DNA of 64,000 nt. It comes from Eurosta solidaginis. Lineage: Eukaryota; Arthropoda; Insecta; Diptera; Tephritidae. Below the pieces are notes generated by a model. It saw only the letters and a list, made by a program, of their open reading frames with translations, was not told the DNA's origin and ran no database searches. The stretch spans positions 15,456,314 to 15,520,313 of the forward strand of contig NC_090319.1 of NCBI RefSeq assembly GCF_040869045.1, written 5' to 3'. Positions 45,681 to 58,301 of this stretch are shown piece after piece; the stretch's first letter is position 1, and the number at the start of each line of letters is the position of its first letter. The translations under genes were made by a program, and so were the position numbers.

Positions 45681-48149
45681 CTATATATATTAAAAAGATA
45701 AATGTAATTTCTACCGGCGGATAAATTATTATTCTTCGCATGCCTTAGTGTCAAATCTGTATCATTATAATCACACTCGAACGATTTCGGGTGACCTGAT
45801 AGTTTACAATAAGCCTATTAGTATTTGAAATAAATGACAGGACTATCTTTGAAAGTGTTATAAAAATTTACTTTAATTTGTTTATCATATGAAAACGTGA
45901 AGTGCTATAAGAGCGGCAAAAGCATTTTCATTTCATATTTTCACAGAAACACAATTGATGCCCTGGTTAATACTATTTTCAAAATGTTTTGTAAGTAGTT
46001 TTTGCTCCTATATGGTTTACGAAAAATGTCATTCATATTCAAAAAGAGTTCCTTTGAATACCAAAAACAATCTAAGTATATTCATGTTAGCAGACAGTTA
46101 AATATATTGACATAAATGCCAACAAAACGATAGCCCAATTACCCACATTTCCCATTCATATTACCACACATAAAATGCATTTCTTTCAAAGAACACCATG
46201 GCGTATACGCAACATTTATATGTAAATATTGCTCAATACAAAGTTTAAAAAAATGATTGCAATAGAAATGTTGTACATGCGACAAAGTTTACAATGCCAA
46301 CTGCTAAATGAAAATGAGCCAGTAAAACTAAAATAAATATGTATGTACATAATCAATTGTGGGATACTTAAATGAGTAAGTCAATGTGCCGAGTGTGAAA
46401 GTCTCTCCTATGTTGGTGTTATTGCGGTGCTTTAGAAAGAGAGCATATTTACTCAATATTTTACTCAAATTGTAGAAATTTCCCAGTATTTTAGACTTTA
46501 CTCACGGTTAGAATCTATTTTTCAGTAGTCAATTTTCACTATTGCTGGTAAGAAAATGAAGGATTTCGTTTTTAAGTAAATATGTAAAGAAAGTTTCTTT
46601 GTTTTTTTTTTTTTTTTGTTATTTCTTTTGAAAAAATTATTGTAACGAAAAGAGGAATGTCTGCATAGCCGGCATAAGCAAAGAAATGAGTAGTGTCCCA
46701 CTCTTGAATAAACAGTTATTTTCACGCCCACGCTCTCTCTCTCTTCTTTTCTTAATTTCCATAGCGCTCATTTCTAGGGTAATTAAATAATCGGGCGAAA
46801 TATGTTGGATAGCGAGCATGAGCTTATGCGCTATAGCTTAAAATGAGCATTTAATTCAAGTGTTTGTGTGTGTGTGTGTATGTATGTAGAAGTTGATATG
46901 GTCTGAAATAAAGCATGCAATTTTTAATCTAAATGTGTTTTTTAATTTTTAACAATAAAAAGAACGCAAAGCGTGTACTTCCAAAAAAACAGCACAATTA
47001 ATAAGCCAAAAACGCAAAAGTTTACAAATACAAAGCACTCTCATTGGCTGCATTTGAAATATTAATAAAAGCAAGAATAAAAAATTTGAGAAACAATACG
47101 CAAACGAGCATCATTGCTACACCTGCACACAAACACACACATCTAAAAAAAGGGCTGCTACACAACAAAAATTCAAAGCAATAACAGGAAATCACATCCA
47201 AACAAAAAAGGGTACATTACTTTATTGCGAGTACATACACGCATACGTATAAACATTGAAGCATACGCACACATTTACGTATCAAGCTTTGTTACGGTTA
47301 TTAATGTAAAATCCTTTTAAGTGTTTCAGCTTTATTTTTAACACCATTAGCAATTTTGTATAACTTTAGAAAGGGCTCCCTGTCTTTTAATGTCTGCTAA
47401 GTGGGCATGATAAGCTAACCATACATAGACATATTAGAAAATTACATTAACCACAAAATGGTAATTTTAGCTCCATTAAATAACAACCAACTGTCAACTT
47501 GGTTGCGTGGGATCGTAGGGCCGTTATTGTGGTAACATATGACATACATATTGTGATATGAATTTAGGCACATTACTAAAGACGACACATGTTCATGGGT
47601 TAACATGAAAGCTAACAAGGTGTTAACATACAAATGTTAATGGTGCGGGTTTGAAAGTTTAGCAGCTTGTTTAATTAAGATACAAGCTTTTGATGAAAAC
47701 TTAAGCCCCTTTTACAAGTTAAATAAACATTTATGACAAGGTTTGGCACACAATTTAAAACCAACATGAAAACTATTCAGTTTGACCCTAAAATTGTTTT
47801 GGGTTGAATTTGATAATTGATGCCAATGTTGCGCGATGAAGCTTTAAATTCACACTTTTAAGTAGCCAAAAATTGCATGGAAAATATGTTCAAAATTTTA
47901 ATTTGTTTAACTTCGTTTGTGTGATTGTTTGTCAGTATGAAACTGTCTACTGAACTAAGTGTTAGTGACTGTTTACTGTTAGCATATCCCACCACTTCGT
48001 GATGGAATGGCCTACTCATTATTTCAAACAGCCAGGCAGCCTTGTGTCCTTTGCAGTCAAACAAAACAACTTTTAAGCTAATGGATGCATTTATTAGATT
48101 TCAAAATGATTTGGTAGACAAAAGCAAGGCTTTATTAAGATGAGTTCCG
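45681..48149. other. No feature recognised
   Basis: Longest unassigned stretch. It has a T run near 46603-46619, a GT run at 46863-46880, and A-rich text at 47020-47215. Small minus-strand ORFs (for example 47442-47633, 47858-48064) show no family resemblance. Confidence 0.3.
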
Positions 48150-48620
48150 AGAATCAGGCGCATTAAAATGATAAGCAGGCAGACTATCTGGCCAAGGAGG
48201 GTGCTATGGCATCATTATATGGGCCGTGACTCTTCTACGGACTCACAAAGGCACACAATAGGGATGCCAAGAGTAACTGGGAAACATATTAGCTAAGATA
48301 ACTGAAGGCAAAGACATAACAAATTGTTTATACTCCTAACAACGAAAGCATCATTAAGGTAATTTTTATGAGCAGAAAGGGCGTACGAGCTCTCAATGAG
48401 TATTAAACTGGACCCTGTAGTCTACGATATTACTTAAGTAAGTTAAATCAATCGGATACATAAATTTGTCATTTTTGTGAGCTGGAGTTCAAAATCTGTG
48501 AATGCGTCGCTCTGGCAAAGTGCAGACTCTCCCATCTAGGAGGCATGACTCTAAAACTCCTCGTGATATGCAGCCAGAAAAGGTTGAAACGTCAACCACG
48601 ATATATAGGGCATCGAGGCG
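48150..48620 (+). pseudogene. LINE RNase H/C-terminal remnant
   Basis: The plus frame contains NDKQADYLAKEGA (end of an RNase H domain, family GNEQADELAKEGA), then after stops YYLSKLNQSD and CHFCELEFKICECVALAKC, a decayed Cys/His motif. It ends in a TAATAATAATAAC tail at about 48625. Only the last part of an I/R1-type LINE remains. Confidence 0.55.
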
Positions 48621-48639
48621 TTGTAATAATAATAACAAT

Positions 48640-48945
48640 CCAAGCACTTCAAGTGCGCTCGGATGAGGTTTCCAAAAATACCCGGTTCTAAAAAGCACCG
48701 AGATTCAAAAAAGGACACAGTTCTAAAATCGTTTCCAACTGCACATAAGTTCTCGGATCCGGTTTGAAAAACTAAATGTTTTTTCCAAAAAAAAATCCGA
48801 TTTTCAAAAGCACCCAGATTCGAAAAAGGGCCCAGTTTTAAAATCATTTCTAAAAAAGTACCTGTTTTTCGAAAAACAACCTCGCTTAGAGTAAGTAGCT
48901 AGTTCTTAAAAGTACCCGGTTTTTAAAATGCTCCCATACCCTCTT
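48640..48945. repeat. Degenerate minisatellite of AAAAGTACCCGGTTTTAAAA type
   Basis: Words such as CAAAAAGCACCCAGATTCG, GGGCCCAGTTTTAAAATC and AAAAGTACCCGGTTTT recur with irregular spacing of about 22-50 bp. The ORFs on the minus strand are by-products. Confidence 0.45.
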
Positions 48946-49229
48946 ACCCACTGAATTTACCAACATTATTTGGTATCTTGGTCATACATATCAAGTTCTA
49001 AACAACAGCGTACAGTCCCGCGGACGCCATCCTGCTGACTATAACCGTTTTTCCAAACTCTCGACAACCCTACGCTTATTTGTCCTAGAGCAACAATGTT
49101 TGGCATTAGGGTCATATAGATAGAGGTTAAAGAAATTTCGGAAAGGTGAACAGTGGCGCGCGAGAAGCTCGGCCTATACTCTTTTCGGAGTTTATCACGC
49201 CTTGTGTTTTTTTGTTATTGACAGTGAGG

Positions 49230-49970
49230 CACTTCCATCGGAATAATTTTGGGACTATTTCTAGATTGGTTTAGAATTATTTCGAGTATATTTTAGGATT
49301 GTGGAAGAAAATTTGTCGAACCTATTTTGACAGAGTTTCAGGACTATTCTAGGATTGTTTCGGGATTTTTTACGACTGGTTCAGATAAGTTTGTTGGTTG
49401 TTTTTGTGGGTTATTTCCTTACTATTTAAAAATTATTTTGGTAAAATTTTGGAATTATTTCGTGACTATTTCGTAAAGTTCCGGGTAATCTTCATAGCCA
49501 TTCCAAGGCTCTGTGAAATCATATCACAGCCATTCTTTGAGTTATTTTTGAGCTATCGCCGTATCATTTCGATATTGCTTTCCGAACTATTCTAAGACCC
49601 TTCAGAGATGATTTCTTAAAAAATAAAAATTTCAAATATCTTAATCTGGCGAATGACAGACATCCCAAAATTCCAAACTTTCACATTTAAAATATATAAA
49701 TATTTCACAGTGCATCTATGTTTCCATCTAAATAATTTTGCAAAGGAAAATAGTTTTCGGAATAATTACAGGATCGTTTCTGGTCTATGTTTAAGGCATT
49801 TCAGCACTTTCTTTGGTTTATATACAGCCATACCCTTTCGTGAATATTTCGCATTTTGGCACTATTTAGGATGATTTCTCCATGATTGTGGTTTATTTTA
49901 GATTGTTTACGTGATAATTTCGGATTATGTTGAGATCACTTGGGAAAAATCTATAGAAAATTTTAGGTTT
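49230..49970 (+). repeat. Degenerate repeat of GGACTATTTC words, second locus
   Basis: It has the same texture as 9290-9745: GGAATAATTTTGGGACTATT, TTTCAGGACTATTC, GATTGTTTCGGGATT, GGAATTATTTCGTGACTATT and so on. The words recur every 20-25 bp without a clear long period. ORFs are rich in Phe and Tyr because of the repeat. A fragment at 49140-49205 belongs to the GAAGCTCGG repeat seen at 7300. Confidence 0.45.
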
Positions 49971-50825
49971 ATGTCCACATTATTTCACTATATTTGCGCT
50001 ATAGTTTCGAAAAGGCATGCTGCTTCTACCACACTTCCGATATACTGCACGTCCCTCTCTACGATGCCTCATTTAAGGTATTTGGTCCAACCCCCTTTTC
50101 CGCTTTCCGGTATTCCATGCAGCGCTACACTTGTAACTACATACAAAATTTCAAAAGAACCAATTACTCGAAAAAATCTGAGTATCACTACAAAAATAAT
50201 TTGTTTTGCAGTAAACAAAAGATCAAAGAGGATTTAAAACTAATTGAAGAATATCCCTCACATATTAGTTGTCAAGTTTAAATTTGCTTTAATTTATTAT
50301 ATTGTTGCCACTTACGCTACCATATAATGGCCATCTGTGCAATAAGTACGAGACTAATATTTAAATAGCTAAATATATAGTCATGCTGCGTAGGCGATAC
50401 AAAGTTTCACAGTGGCATTAATTAAAACAATAAATCCATTAGTAAGAGTCATAGAGTCAATGTTGGGGATGTTATATTCATTAAGCATATGGCTAATAAG
50501 ATTGAGTTAGAAGAATGTGGGGCTGTATTTTCATAAAAACTCAATAATACCAATTTACTTGAGGCTTATTGAGCTTACGTACTCATAAACAGTTTATTAC
50601 TTACAAATATAAAAATAGCGTTTGTTACCTTTAATGATTTTAGGCAGAAATTCTTTTTCGGTTTATGTAGTCAATCTGTTTTTATGCATCTCCTTTGTAT
50701 TAGAGGTACATACATTTTTATGTTGGATCCATAAGTCGTTTCCATAGACGCTTTTCATTGATAGCATTTCCCCTTAGCACCAGCAATATTGAGCGTTTTA
50801 TTTAGCTTCATTACAGGCCTAGTAT
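49971..50825. other. No feature recognised
   Basis: AT-rich DNA. The overlapping ORFs at 49911-50281 have no recognisable motif and opposite-frame mates, so I leave them out. Confidence 0.3.
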
Positions 50826-51890
50826 AGCGCCATCAATCACAAAACGAACAGACTACCTGATTCCCTATCTGCGCTTTGAGGGAGATCTTAAGGCCACAAT
50901 AGGGGTTGGCGCAATGGCGCGCAAATGGCGGACGAGGCGATATATGTGTACACAGATGGTTCCAAAATAGTGGAAGGAGTATGGTCTGCGGTATACTGTG
51001 CTGATCCAGAAATAAGCAGATTCTACAGGCTGCCGGATCACTGCAGCCTTTTCCAAGCGGAAATATGAGCCTTAACCAAAGCAGTATGAACCCCGGAAAA
51101 GAATAGCTTAAACTGCACGCGTGTTAACTTTTATATTGACAGTCAAGCAGCAATTAAGGCAATAATCTCGTATATCACAGCACCTAAATGCACTTTAGAG
51201 TGTAAACAGTCTCTGGATAGAATCGGGACAGGCAGAAGAATACATCTATATTGCGTCACAGGGCATATGGCAAAAGATGGGATTGAAAAAGCGGATGAAC
51301 TAGCTAAAAAGAGCGCATCCCTTGAAGCTTGCTCCGTAGACGTCCCAATTAAACTGGGCGAGATTAAGCGAAGGCGAGAGGTGCACCTGATCGACCAAGC
51401 AGGAAAGGCGTGGGTTCAAGCGCGGGGCTGTAAAGTGTCGAAGATTATATGTAGGTCTTATAACCTTAGACTAGCAAAGTTGCTTCTATCATTAAAAAGA
51501 GAGGACTGTAGACTCATGACGGGTATTCTGAATGGTCACTGCTTTCTGGCGTCACATGCCTTTAAATTAGGCTTGGTTAGTGATAGCAGATGTAGGAAAT
51601 GCGGAATGGAGGAGGAATTGATCGAGCACGTTCTATGCTTGTGCCTTGCACTTCCCAGGCTGAGACTCCAGCTGTTAGGAGTGATACAGCTATCATACCT
51701 AGAAGCAGCAAGTGGCTTAAGTCCTATGAAGCTTCTGGTATTTGCCAGGAGGACGAAGTTTTTTTATAATATAGGTGCTGGTTTTAAAGGGGTGTTCAGT
51801 ATGGTCGTTAAAACAAACTTCTGGTAACACTACGGAATCAACCAGTCTCCTCATGGACGGGCCAGTTCAACCTAACCTAACCTTACAGTG
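50826..51890 (+). mobile_element. 3' part of an I/jockey-group LINE with RNase H
   Basis: A single forward frame runs from about 50920 to the stop at 51827. It contains an RNase H domain and a C-terminal Cys/His motif, then a short untranslated tail ending GGGCCAGTTCAACCTAACC TAACC at about 51890. The tail is shared with 23260-23415 and, inverted, with 34487. The reverse transcriptase is missing, so this is a 5'-truncated insertion. Confidence 0.7.
50920..51830 (+). pseudogene. LINE RNase H and C-terminal domain
   Basis: The frame shows the RNase H signature in order: IYVYTDGSK (first Asp), FQAEI (Glu), NFYIDSQAAIKAI (second Asp), and the end GIEKADELAKKS, where the family has GNExADELA. Two in-frame stops fall soon after FQAEI. 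The last 186 codons (from 51267) are open and carry HCFLASHAFKLG, CRKCGMEEELIEHVLCLC and a basic tail. RNase H in these LINEs removes RNA from the RNA-DNA hybrid during target-primed reverse transcription. The copy is dead but well preserved. Confidence 0.78.
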
Positions 51891-53370
51891 CATACCAAAG
51901 TTCGTATGGTATAAGATCATTCATTAACTTCAGGGAGTGACAGTGGAACTGAGTGTCTTTGTGAAATTTTTGGAATTATATAATGGTGAATGTGAATATG
52001 AGTGTCTTAAAAGCAAAGTGCTTAGGCGTCTTACAAAATATGGTACAAATTTTTTTAAACCAATTTGCATATTCGATTATAATTTAAGTAGAACTTTTGC
52101 ACTAAAATTTCCGAGCTATAAATATTTTATTTCATACACTTTCTTTTATTACTTTCGAGTCAAAATATTCTACATAATTTTTTTAACAAAAACTTCCGCA
52201 GTCAAACATATCTTAAAGTCGAGCGTTTTAATTAATTTACCAAGATAATTAACTTCTAAGCTAATGAAAAAAAACTTGTATTTTTTGACAATGTGCAATT
52301 TTTTGCATTTTCTAATTTGAACTCGATTTAACATTTCGAAGTGGTATTTTGTGTGTTAAATTTGAACATTAAATTAAATATTTAAAAGAAAAGCGTTTGC
52401 GCAAAGATTTTTGATTTAGAATTTTGCTACTTGAACTTTACTACAATTTGCGAGCTAAGTAAAAATGTTTCAGCACACACATTTTTTTTTTTTCAAGTAG
52501 AACTTTTTTAGTCTAAATATTCGAAATCCCTTTAGATTTTCGGGTTGAACTCTAAGTTCAAAGTTTCGGTTCAAAAATTTTGAGCAGAGTTTTTCTATTT
52601 CGATTTTCTTAATATTTTTCTTTTTTTAATAACTATTTCCAATTTTCTAGTTCCATGAACATTTTTCTAAATAGACTTTCGGGAAGAACTTTTTTAGTCT
52701 AACCTTAGAAGTCACTTTTGATTTTCTAATCGAATTTTGTAACTCAAATTGTTAGACCAAAAAATTCTTTCAATATTTGCGATGTACACATGTTTAATCT
52801 TACATATTTTCAAACTCGTATTCAATCTTTAAGCAGAATTTCTCGACCAAAATTTTTGTTACTAAATCTGCGAGGTCATTGAACTGGATTTTGAAATCTA
52901 TTTTATTTGAGTTCGAAGTTTGGGACCTTAATTTTTTGACTAGTTATTTCGAAACCGAAATTTCGAGAAAAAAAAATTGAATGCTTGTCCATCTCTGGAG
53001 CAGTTTATATTAATTCATAGAAGTTATATTAGTTTTACATTTCCATCTCGAATTCGATATTTTCGATACCAAGTCTGTGAAGTCGAAATAAGATGCAAAT
53101 TTTCTGAGTTCGTAGCTTTGAACCTTAACTTTCTGACTGGGATTTTGAACAAAAGTTTTAATTCAAATTTTTGACTTTTTGGTCACCTTTGCAGGAAGCG
53201 TTTTGATATTTTTAACATTTGAAAAGTTAAGTATGAAATTATATCGATTTTTAAACTCAGCATTAAAACAATTCAATCAGTAGCTGTGTTTTGTGTTTTA
53301 TTGCTTTTGCCATAATATACAACATTCATCCTATAAACAAAAGTAGCTTGTCATTTTATTCATTTTTATT
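51891..53370. other. AT-rich stretch with faint internal repetition, no gene
   Basis: GAACTTTTTTAGTCTAA occurs at about 52501 and 52686, followed each time by similar AAATC/GATTTTC text, about 185 bp apart. Words such as TTCGAAGTTTGGACC recur. The ORF at 51937-52248 has no motif. Confidence 0.35.
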
Positions 53371-53747
53371 GTTGCTGAAGTTGATGTTTACGTTGATATT
53401 GATGTTGATGTTGATGTTGATATTGATGTTGATGTTGATGTTGATGTTGATGTTGATGTTGATGTAGACGTTGATGTTGATGTTGATGTTGTGTTGATGT
53501 TGATGTTGATGTTGATGCTGATGTTGATGTTGATGTTGATGTTGATGTTGATGTTTATGTTGATGTTGATGTTGATGTTGATGTTGATGTTGATGTTGAT
53601 GTTGATGTTGATGTTTATGTTGATGCTGATGCTGATGTTGACGTTGATGTTGATGTTGATGTTGATGTTGATGTTGATGTTGATGTTGATGTTGCTGTTG
53701 ATGTTGATGTTGATGTTGATGTTGATGTTGATGTTGAAGTTGATTTT
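53371..53747 (+). repeat. Hexanucleotide microsatellite (GTTGAT)n
   Basis: About 375 bp of GTTGAT units with scattered single-base variants (for example GTTTAT, GTTGAC, GATGCT) and one lost base near 53490. The ORF of alternating Met and Leu is purely a translation of the repeat. Confidence 0.95.
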
Positions 53748-55115
53748 AACAATTCAACATTATAACAATTTTATTTTCAAAAACTTTTTAAAAGTTTGAC
53801 GCAAGGCAGTTTTTCGCTTTATTGAAGTGCTTTCATTTTGATCAACAAGTTTTCAATAAGCTTTTATCCCTTCGATGAAATTCAACATTGAATCCATCAT
53901 AAAAATATGGCCGCTAAAATATTAACGGAATATCAATGAAATGTCATTAAAATAAACATATTGGCAGAAGTGAAATTGAATAGCAAATCATTTTGTGAGA
54001 CATCTTATTCCAAAAATAAACACCTCAATTAGGCTCTTAAAAAACTAAACATAAAATTCCGTTCTTATTATTTTGTGGGCAACAAAGAAACGTATTTTCG
54101 AAATTTTAAAAGCATTTTCTTCATAACACAAAACGCCAAAGTGCAAAAAAAAACTTACTTAAGCAAGTAAAGAGTCGCTGCTTTATGATAACGATACGCT
54201 CTTGTTTCATATAGCACGCATACATATTTGCACAGTTTTATATGTGCGTACGAGTATATGACCGAGAAATGAAAAATATTAAAGTGCGAATGTGAGTAAA
54301 AACTGAATAGAATACGCAATGTCCATGTATTGTTTATATACAAAGAACTGAAGTGAAAAGCAAGTTGCCATTCATTGTTCGTTTTTAAGGACTTATATAC
54401 AATAGCGAAAAGAAAAATAGCAGTGATAACTTTTTTTCTTTCGAATCAAGTCAGTTAAACTCTCCATTTTATATTTTCGATAACTTAAGAAAAAATTTAT
54501 AAGAATTCTGTAACTGAAACTATGCAAACAAATTTCAAAAACGTTTTCGAAAGTTAGAGAAAATTTAATAAATTTATTTTTAAGTGAGCAGTTTTGTTGT
54601 CCAACCAATTTTGCTTAATAAAGTAAAGGCCTGTCAAAGTTTGCATTGATTTAAAAATTTTTTTTTATGAAGTATGTTTAACATTTTTTTATGTATGAAA
54701 AATATCACACTTTGCGTGAAGAAACCCGTAAACTTTTCTTAGGAAAAAAATTTTCATGAAACTATACGAATTTTAAGAGACATTTAACTTGTATTTTGTG
54801 AGACTAAAATTGGTTGAATTATAAAACTGTATACTAAAAAAATGCAGTAAACTATAAATAAAAAGTTCGAAATTTTAGTAAACTTTTGAATTTTTCTAAA
54901 ACGTTTTTAAGTTTGGTTTGCATAGTATCAGTTATGAAATTCATCAAATGCCGCTGTTAGTTTTCTGTTCGATGGTGTCTATTTATCCTCTGGACGCTGT
55001 GTGCTTGACCTCCTAGCTGTTGTGTTGTTTGTTTGTATTTCTGTGGGTATACTGACGGTTCCATGACCATTAATTTGTAACTTAGTGACATATAGACAAG
55101 AATATTCTATATCAG
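53748..55115. other. No feature recognised
   Basis: AT-rich DNA with a few T/A runs. No gene or repeat end was identified. Confidence 0.3.
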
Positions 55116-55775
55116 TACTAGAAGACCCCGCAGACGTTGTCCTGCCACACTCCGAGTCTCAGTCCCAGTCCTAGTCCTAATCCCAGTCCCAGTCCGTCTC
55201 TGGATAATATATTACTCTGTACTAAAGCACTCATCAACAGCTTTGATTTGATATCCATATTGTATAAACACTGTCTAGGCATTCACTGGCCCACGCTTTG
55301 ACCTATATCTCGAGACCCTAGTCACCCAGGGGTATGATAATTACCCTCTACACAACTAAAGACTCTCCTGAATTAAAAAAAAGTGTCATAGTAAATCGCG
55401 GGCCCCCTCAGAAGCCCCCCACCCTCTTGACGGGCCTGGTGATGTGCTATACTTGATATCATTCGCTATAATAGTTTTTATTGATAAGCAGGTTGTTTAA
55501 TTAAACACCAACCAATTACACGGAAGTATATCCACACCACCTGAAAATATGATTGCCACTGCGTATGCGTAACATTTTATTATTACGTATAAACAAATTA
55601 AAAAATTTGCAATAAAATAATATTGCGACTATAAACTGAGATATAACCTATCGTATATCTCAAGCTAGATCCAACTACACACGGGGTGCAAAACAAATTC
55701 AAAATCGGTTCAGTAGTTTAGGAGTCCATCGCGGCCGAAAATGTAAAATGTTTTTTATATATTAAGATGTATAAC
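55116..55775 (+). repeat. Element with CTAG-A-GACC-CGCAGACG start, copy 2
   Basis: It starts TACTAGAAGACCCCGCAGAC GTTGTCCTGCC, followed by hexanucleotide CAGTCC/CGAGTCT repeats and one unit of the 128-bp repeat (about 55230-55340). It ends with AATCGGTTCAGTAGTTTAGG and TTTTTTATATATTAAGAT. The AATCGGTTCAGTAGTTT phrase and the TATATA-rich end are typical of RTE-derived repeats. Confidence 0.5.
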
Positions 55776-56269
55776 TAGCAGCTTATAGACATGCAATCAA
55801 TGAAGACTGTAAAAATATTATCTATTGCTGGCTAACTTTTCAGCCTAAAAGTAAATATTTGAGGACGCAAATGTATTTATTTTGGGGTCGTCTTTAAATA
55901 TCATATGAATATCAGTCTCTCGCTCTCAAGAAAATTATATTTTTTTGGTTCTAATCGAAATTAATAATAGAGGATATACTCCAAAATATTGCATGTAATA
56001 CTTAGTACTGACACATGATAGTTAACGGCGCCTAAACGACACCTCTTACCGTATCCAACGGCAACAAACCCTCATATGTCATATAACACATAAAAATGTT
56101 TGAGTTAAAATAATCGTTCATGTAATTTTAAATAGCAACCCCAACAACTTTCGCTTAATTGCCGCCTGTATCGACTAATCAAAGTAAAACCGCAAACCGC
56201 CAGCAAGTTGTTGTTACTATAAAACATGTCTGGCACATTTAGCAGAACTAATATCGCACGGGGTCGTAG
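55776..56269. other. No feature recognised
   Basis: AT-rich spacer. Confidence 0.3.
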
Positions 56270-56770
56270 GTAGGTATGTGAAATGGCTGCGACTCTGGTC
56301 GGCCAAGTAGCTATTTAAAGCCGTTTTGATTCCATGTAACTCGTCTAAAAACCTACGGAATGTTACCGTCAATGTATTACAACCAACCAGAGTTGTTGAT
56401 AAAATTAAGAATATTCGGGATTGCTATCACAGATAACCCCCTGAAGTCTTCTAGAAACGGGGTTCCAAGGAACCTTAGCAAGGCTCTAGCTAGAGCCGGG
56501 CATTTACACATAAAGTGTTCTACTGTCTCCCTGGTATTTGGATCTTTGCAGCTTCTGCAGTACTCGTTCTACGGAATGCCCATCTTTTCCGCATGCGTAC
56601 CTACTGCCCAATGGTCCGGGGTCGTAAATTCGGTTAATCTTATCTTTCATATAAGGGATATAAAATTAAAGCTTGCTTGGAGACTTCCGGACATAGATCC
56701 TAAAAGTTACCCTTTATTTCATATGTGTCACAGTCCCTTTCGCATAATTTCCGAGCTCAATTTATACTGA
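56270..56770 (-). pseudogene. LINE ORF2 C-terminal remnant with CCHC motif
   Basis: On the minus strand: HWAVGTHAEKMGIP, a stop, then NEYCRSCKDPNTRETVEHF, MCKCPALARALLRFLGTPFL and SVIAIPNILNFINNSGWL before a stop. The C-x2-C...H-x4-C pattern is complete. It belongs to the same broad LINE group as 18175-18545 but is a different sequence. The plus-strand ORF at 56360-56770 is the antisense of this and should not be called. Confidence 0.7.
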
Positions 56771-56810
56771 TGTCTCGTTTTTGTTATTTCAGCTTTTCTT
56801 GAAATCATTA

Positions 56811-56851
56811 TATGTGACCTGGAATCATGAAACGACCCTATTGCGCGAAAA
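56811..56851 (+). repeat. Inverted repeat arm, left
   Basis: TATGTGACCTGGAATCATGA AACGACCCTATTGCGCGAAAA is found inverted, with about four changes, at 58302-58343. The two arms enclose the element at 56944-58070. Confidence 0.6.
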
Positions 56852-56943
56852 CAAGTTTTCGAGAATAACGCGTTTAATGTTTTTGTTTAGCTTGACTCTA
56901 TGTAGCGGCTGGCCGTTGTGAAACAATGTCGTAATTACAATTT

Positions 56944-58070
56944 AACTAGCAGACCCGGCAGACGTTGTTCTGCCCTAAATTGGGTCTATCTGCATACATT
57001 TTAATAAGCTTTTTCCATCTAACTCTGCCCTCGCCCCTCTGCAGTTTTTCCTAATCTTTGTATTCACTCCTCCCTCCGTATTTTTCGCTTCATCTATCTC
57101 CATCTTCGTCCCATTCTATCTTTCTATCAGTCTCCTTCTCTCTTTTTTCTTCTCTCAAGTTTTTCTCATTCTTCTTCATATATTATTACCAGTCCCAGAG
57201 GATGGTATGTATTTTGTTCCAGTCCCATTCCAAGTCTCAGTCCCAGTCCCACTCCGAGTCTCAGTCTCAGTCCCAGTCCTAGTCCTAATCCCAGCCCCAG
57301 TCCGTCTGTGGTCTATTTCTCGTAAATACTAATATAGGCAAATTTATATACCAAATTTCAGGCAAATCGAATAGGACGTATGTAAATAGGTATGTGGGTA
57401 TTATTAATTCATGTTTTTGTTTCGGTTTCGCATGCATATTTATCAGTTTTGCCAGGTTGATGCGACTAAATCGAATATCACAATGAAAATTAATTTAAAG
57501 CTCTCAACAACAGCTTTCATTTGATATCCATAATACACACACATTCTAGAGGTATCCGGGTCCATGTTTTGGCCTATATCTCGAGACCCTAGTCACCCAG
57601 CGGTGTTAAACTTACTCTGTACTAAAGCACACATCAACAGCTTCAATTTGATACCCATAGCGTAAAAACACTATCTAGGCGTTCACTGGCCCATGTTTTG
57701 CCCTGTATCTCTAAACCCTAGTCACCCAGGGGTATGAAAATACCCTCTACTAAAGCAGTCATCAACAGCTATCATTTGTTTTCCATACTCTATAAACACA
57801 TTCTAGGGGTACCCGGGTCTACGTGTTGGCCTATATCTCGAGACCCTAGTTACCCAGGGTATGGAAATTACCCTCTACTACAGCACTCATCAACAGCTTT
57901 CATTTGTTATCCATATTCTATAAACACATTCTAGGGGTACCCGGGTCCATGTTTTGGCTTTCATCTCGAGACCCTGTGCGTCGATCCAGAAAGCGGTTAG
58001 TGCGTTCTGGAGTTATAGCGTCAGGAAGGAAACCCCGACTTATTTTTATATAATAGATTAACTTCCCGAT
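56944..58070 (+). repeat. Element with CTAGCAGACCCGGCAGACG start, copy 3, with 128-bp repeats
   Basis: It starts CTAGCAGACCCGGCAGACGT, then CT-rich text, then a CAGTCC/CGAGTCT hexanucleotide run (57217-57305), then four 128-bp units, and ends GTTCTGGAGTTATAGCGTCA with TTTTTATATAATAGATTAA. The ORFs (57058-57282, 57734-57934) are translations of simple or tandem repeats. No coding capacity; probably a non-autonomous mobile element. Confidence 0.55.
57500..57975 (+). repeat. 128-bp minisatellite
   Basis: The marker CAACAGCTTTCATTTG (with variants) lies at about 57507, 57635, 57763 and 57891, spaced 127-128 bp. Each unit contains ATCCATA...ACACATTCTAGGGGTACCC, GTTTTGGCCTATATCTCGAG and TAGTCACCCAGGGGTA. 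The unit matches, word by word, the minus-strand 130-bp unit of the Helentron-like copies. Confidence 0.75.
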
Positions 58071-58301
58071 AAGCTACAATCTTGAAATTTAGAATGTAGT
58101 TCAGAACCGGATGAAAATGCAGTAATAAAAAAAAAATCTGATAGATGGCGCATGGATCGGAATATTTCAACAAATCGCATTTGTGCTCCGATTCGGCTTT
58201 AATTGCGATTTATGAAAAAACTAAGAAAGATAGAAAACTGCGGTTTATTCCATTGGAAATAGCGTTTCTTACAAGAATCACTCGTAACGTTAAGAACGGT
58301 A

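Noticed and set aside
51836..51895. Telomere-like CCTAACCTAACC at 51875
   Set aside because: Only two units, and it is the ordinary 3' end of the LINE; the same word ends other copies.
53491..53799. 102-residue ORF of alternating Met and Leu
   Set aside because: Pure translation of the GTTGAT microsatellite.
56360..56770. 136-residue plus-strand ORF
   Set aside because: The antisense strand gives a clear LINE Cys/His motif in order, so the plus ORF is its shadow.
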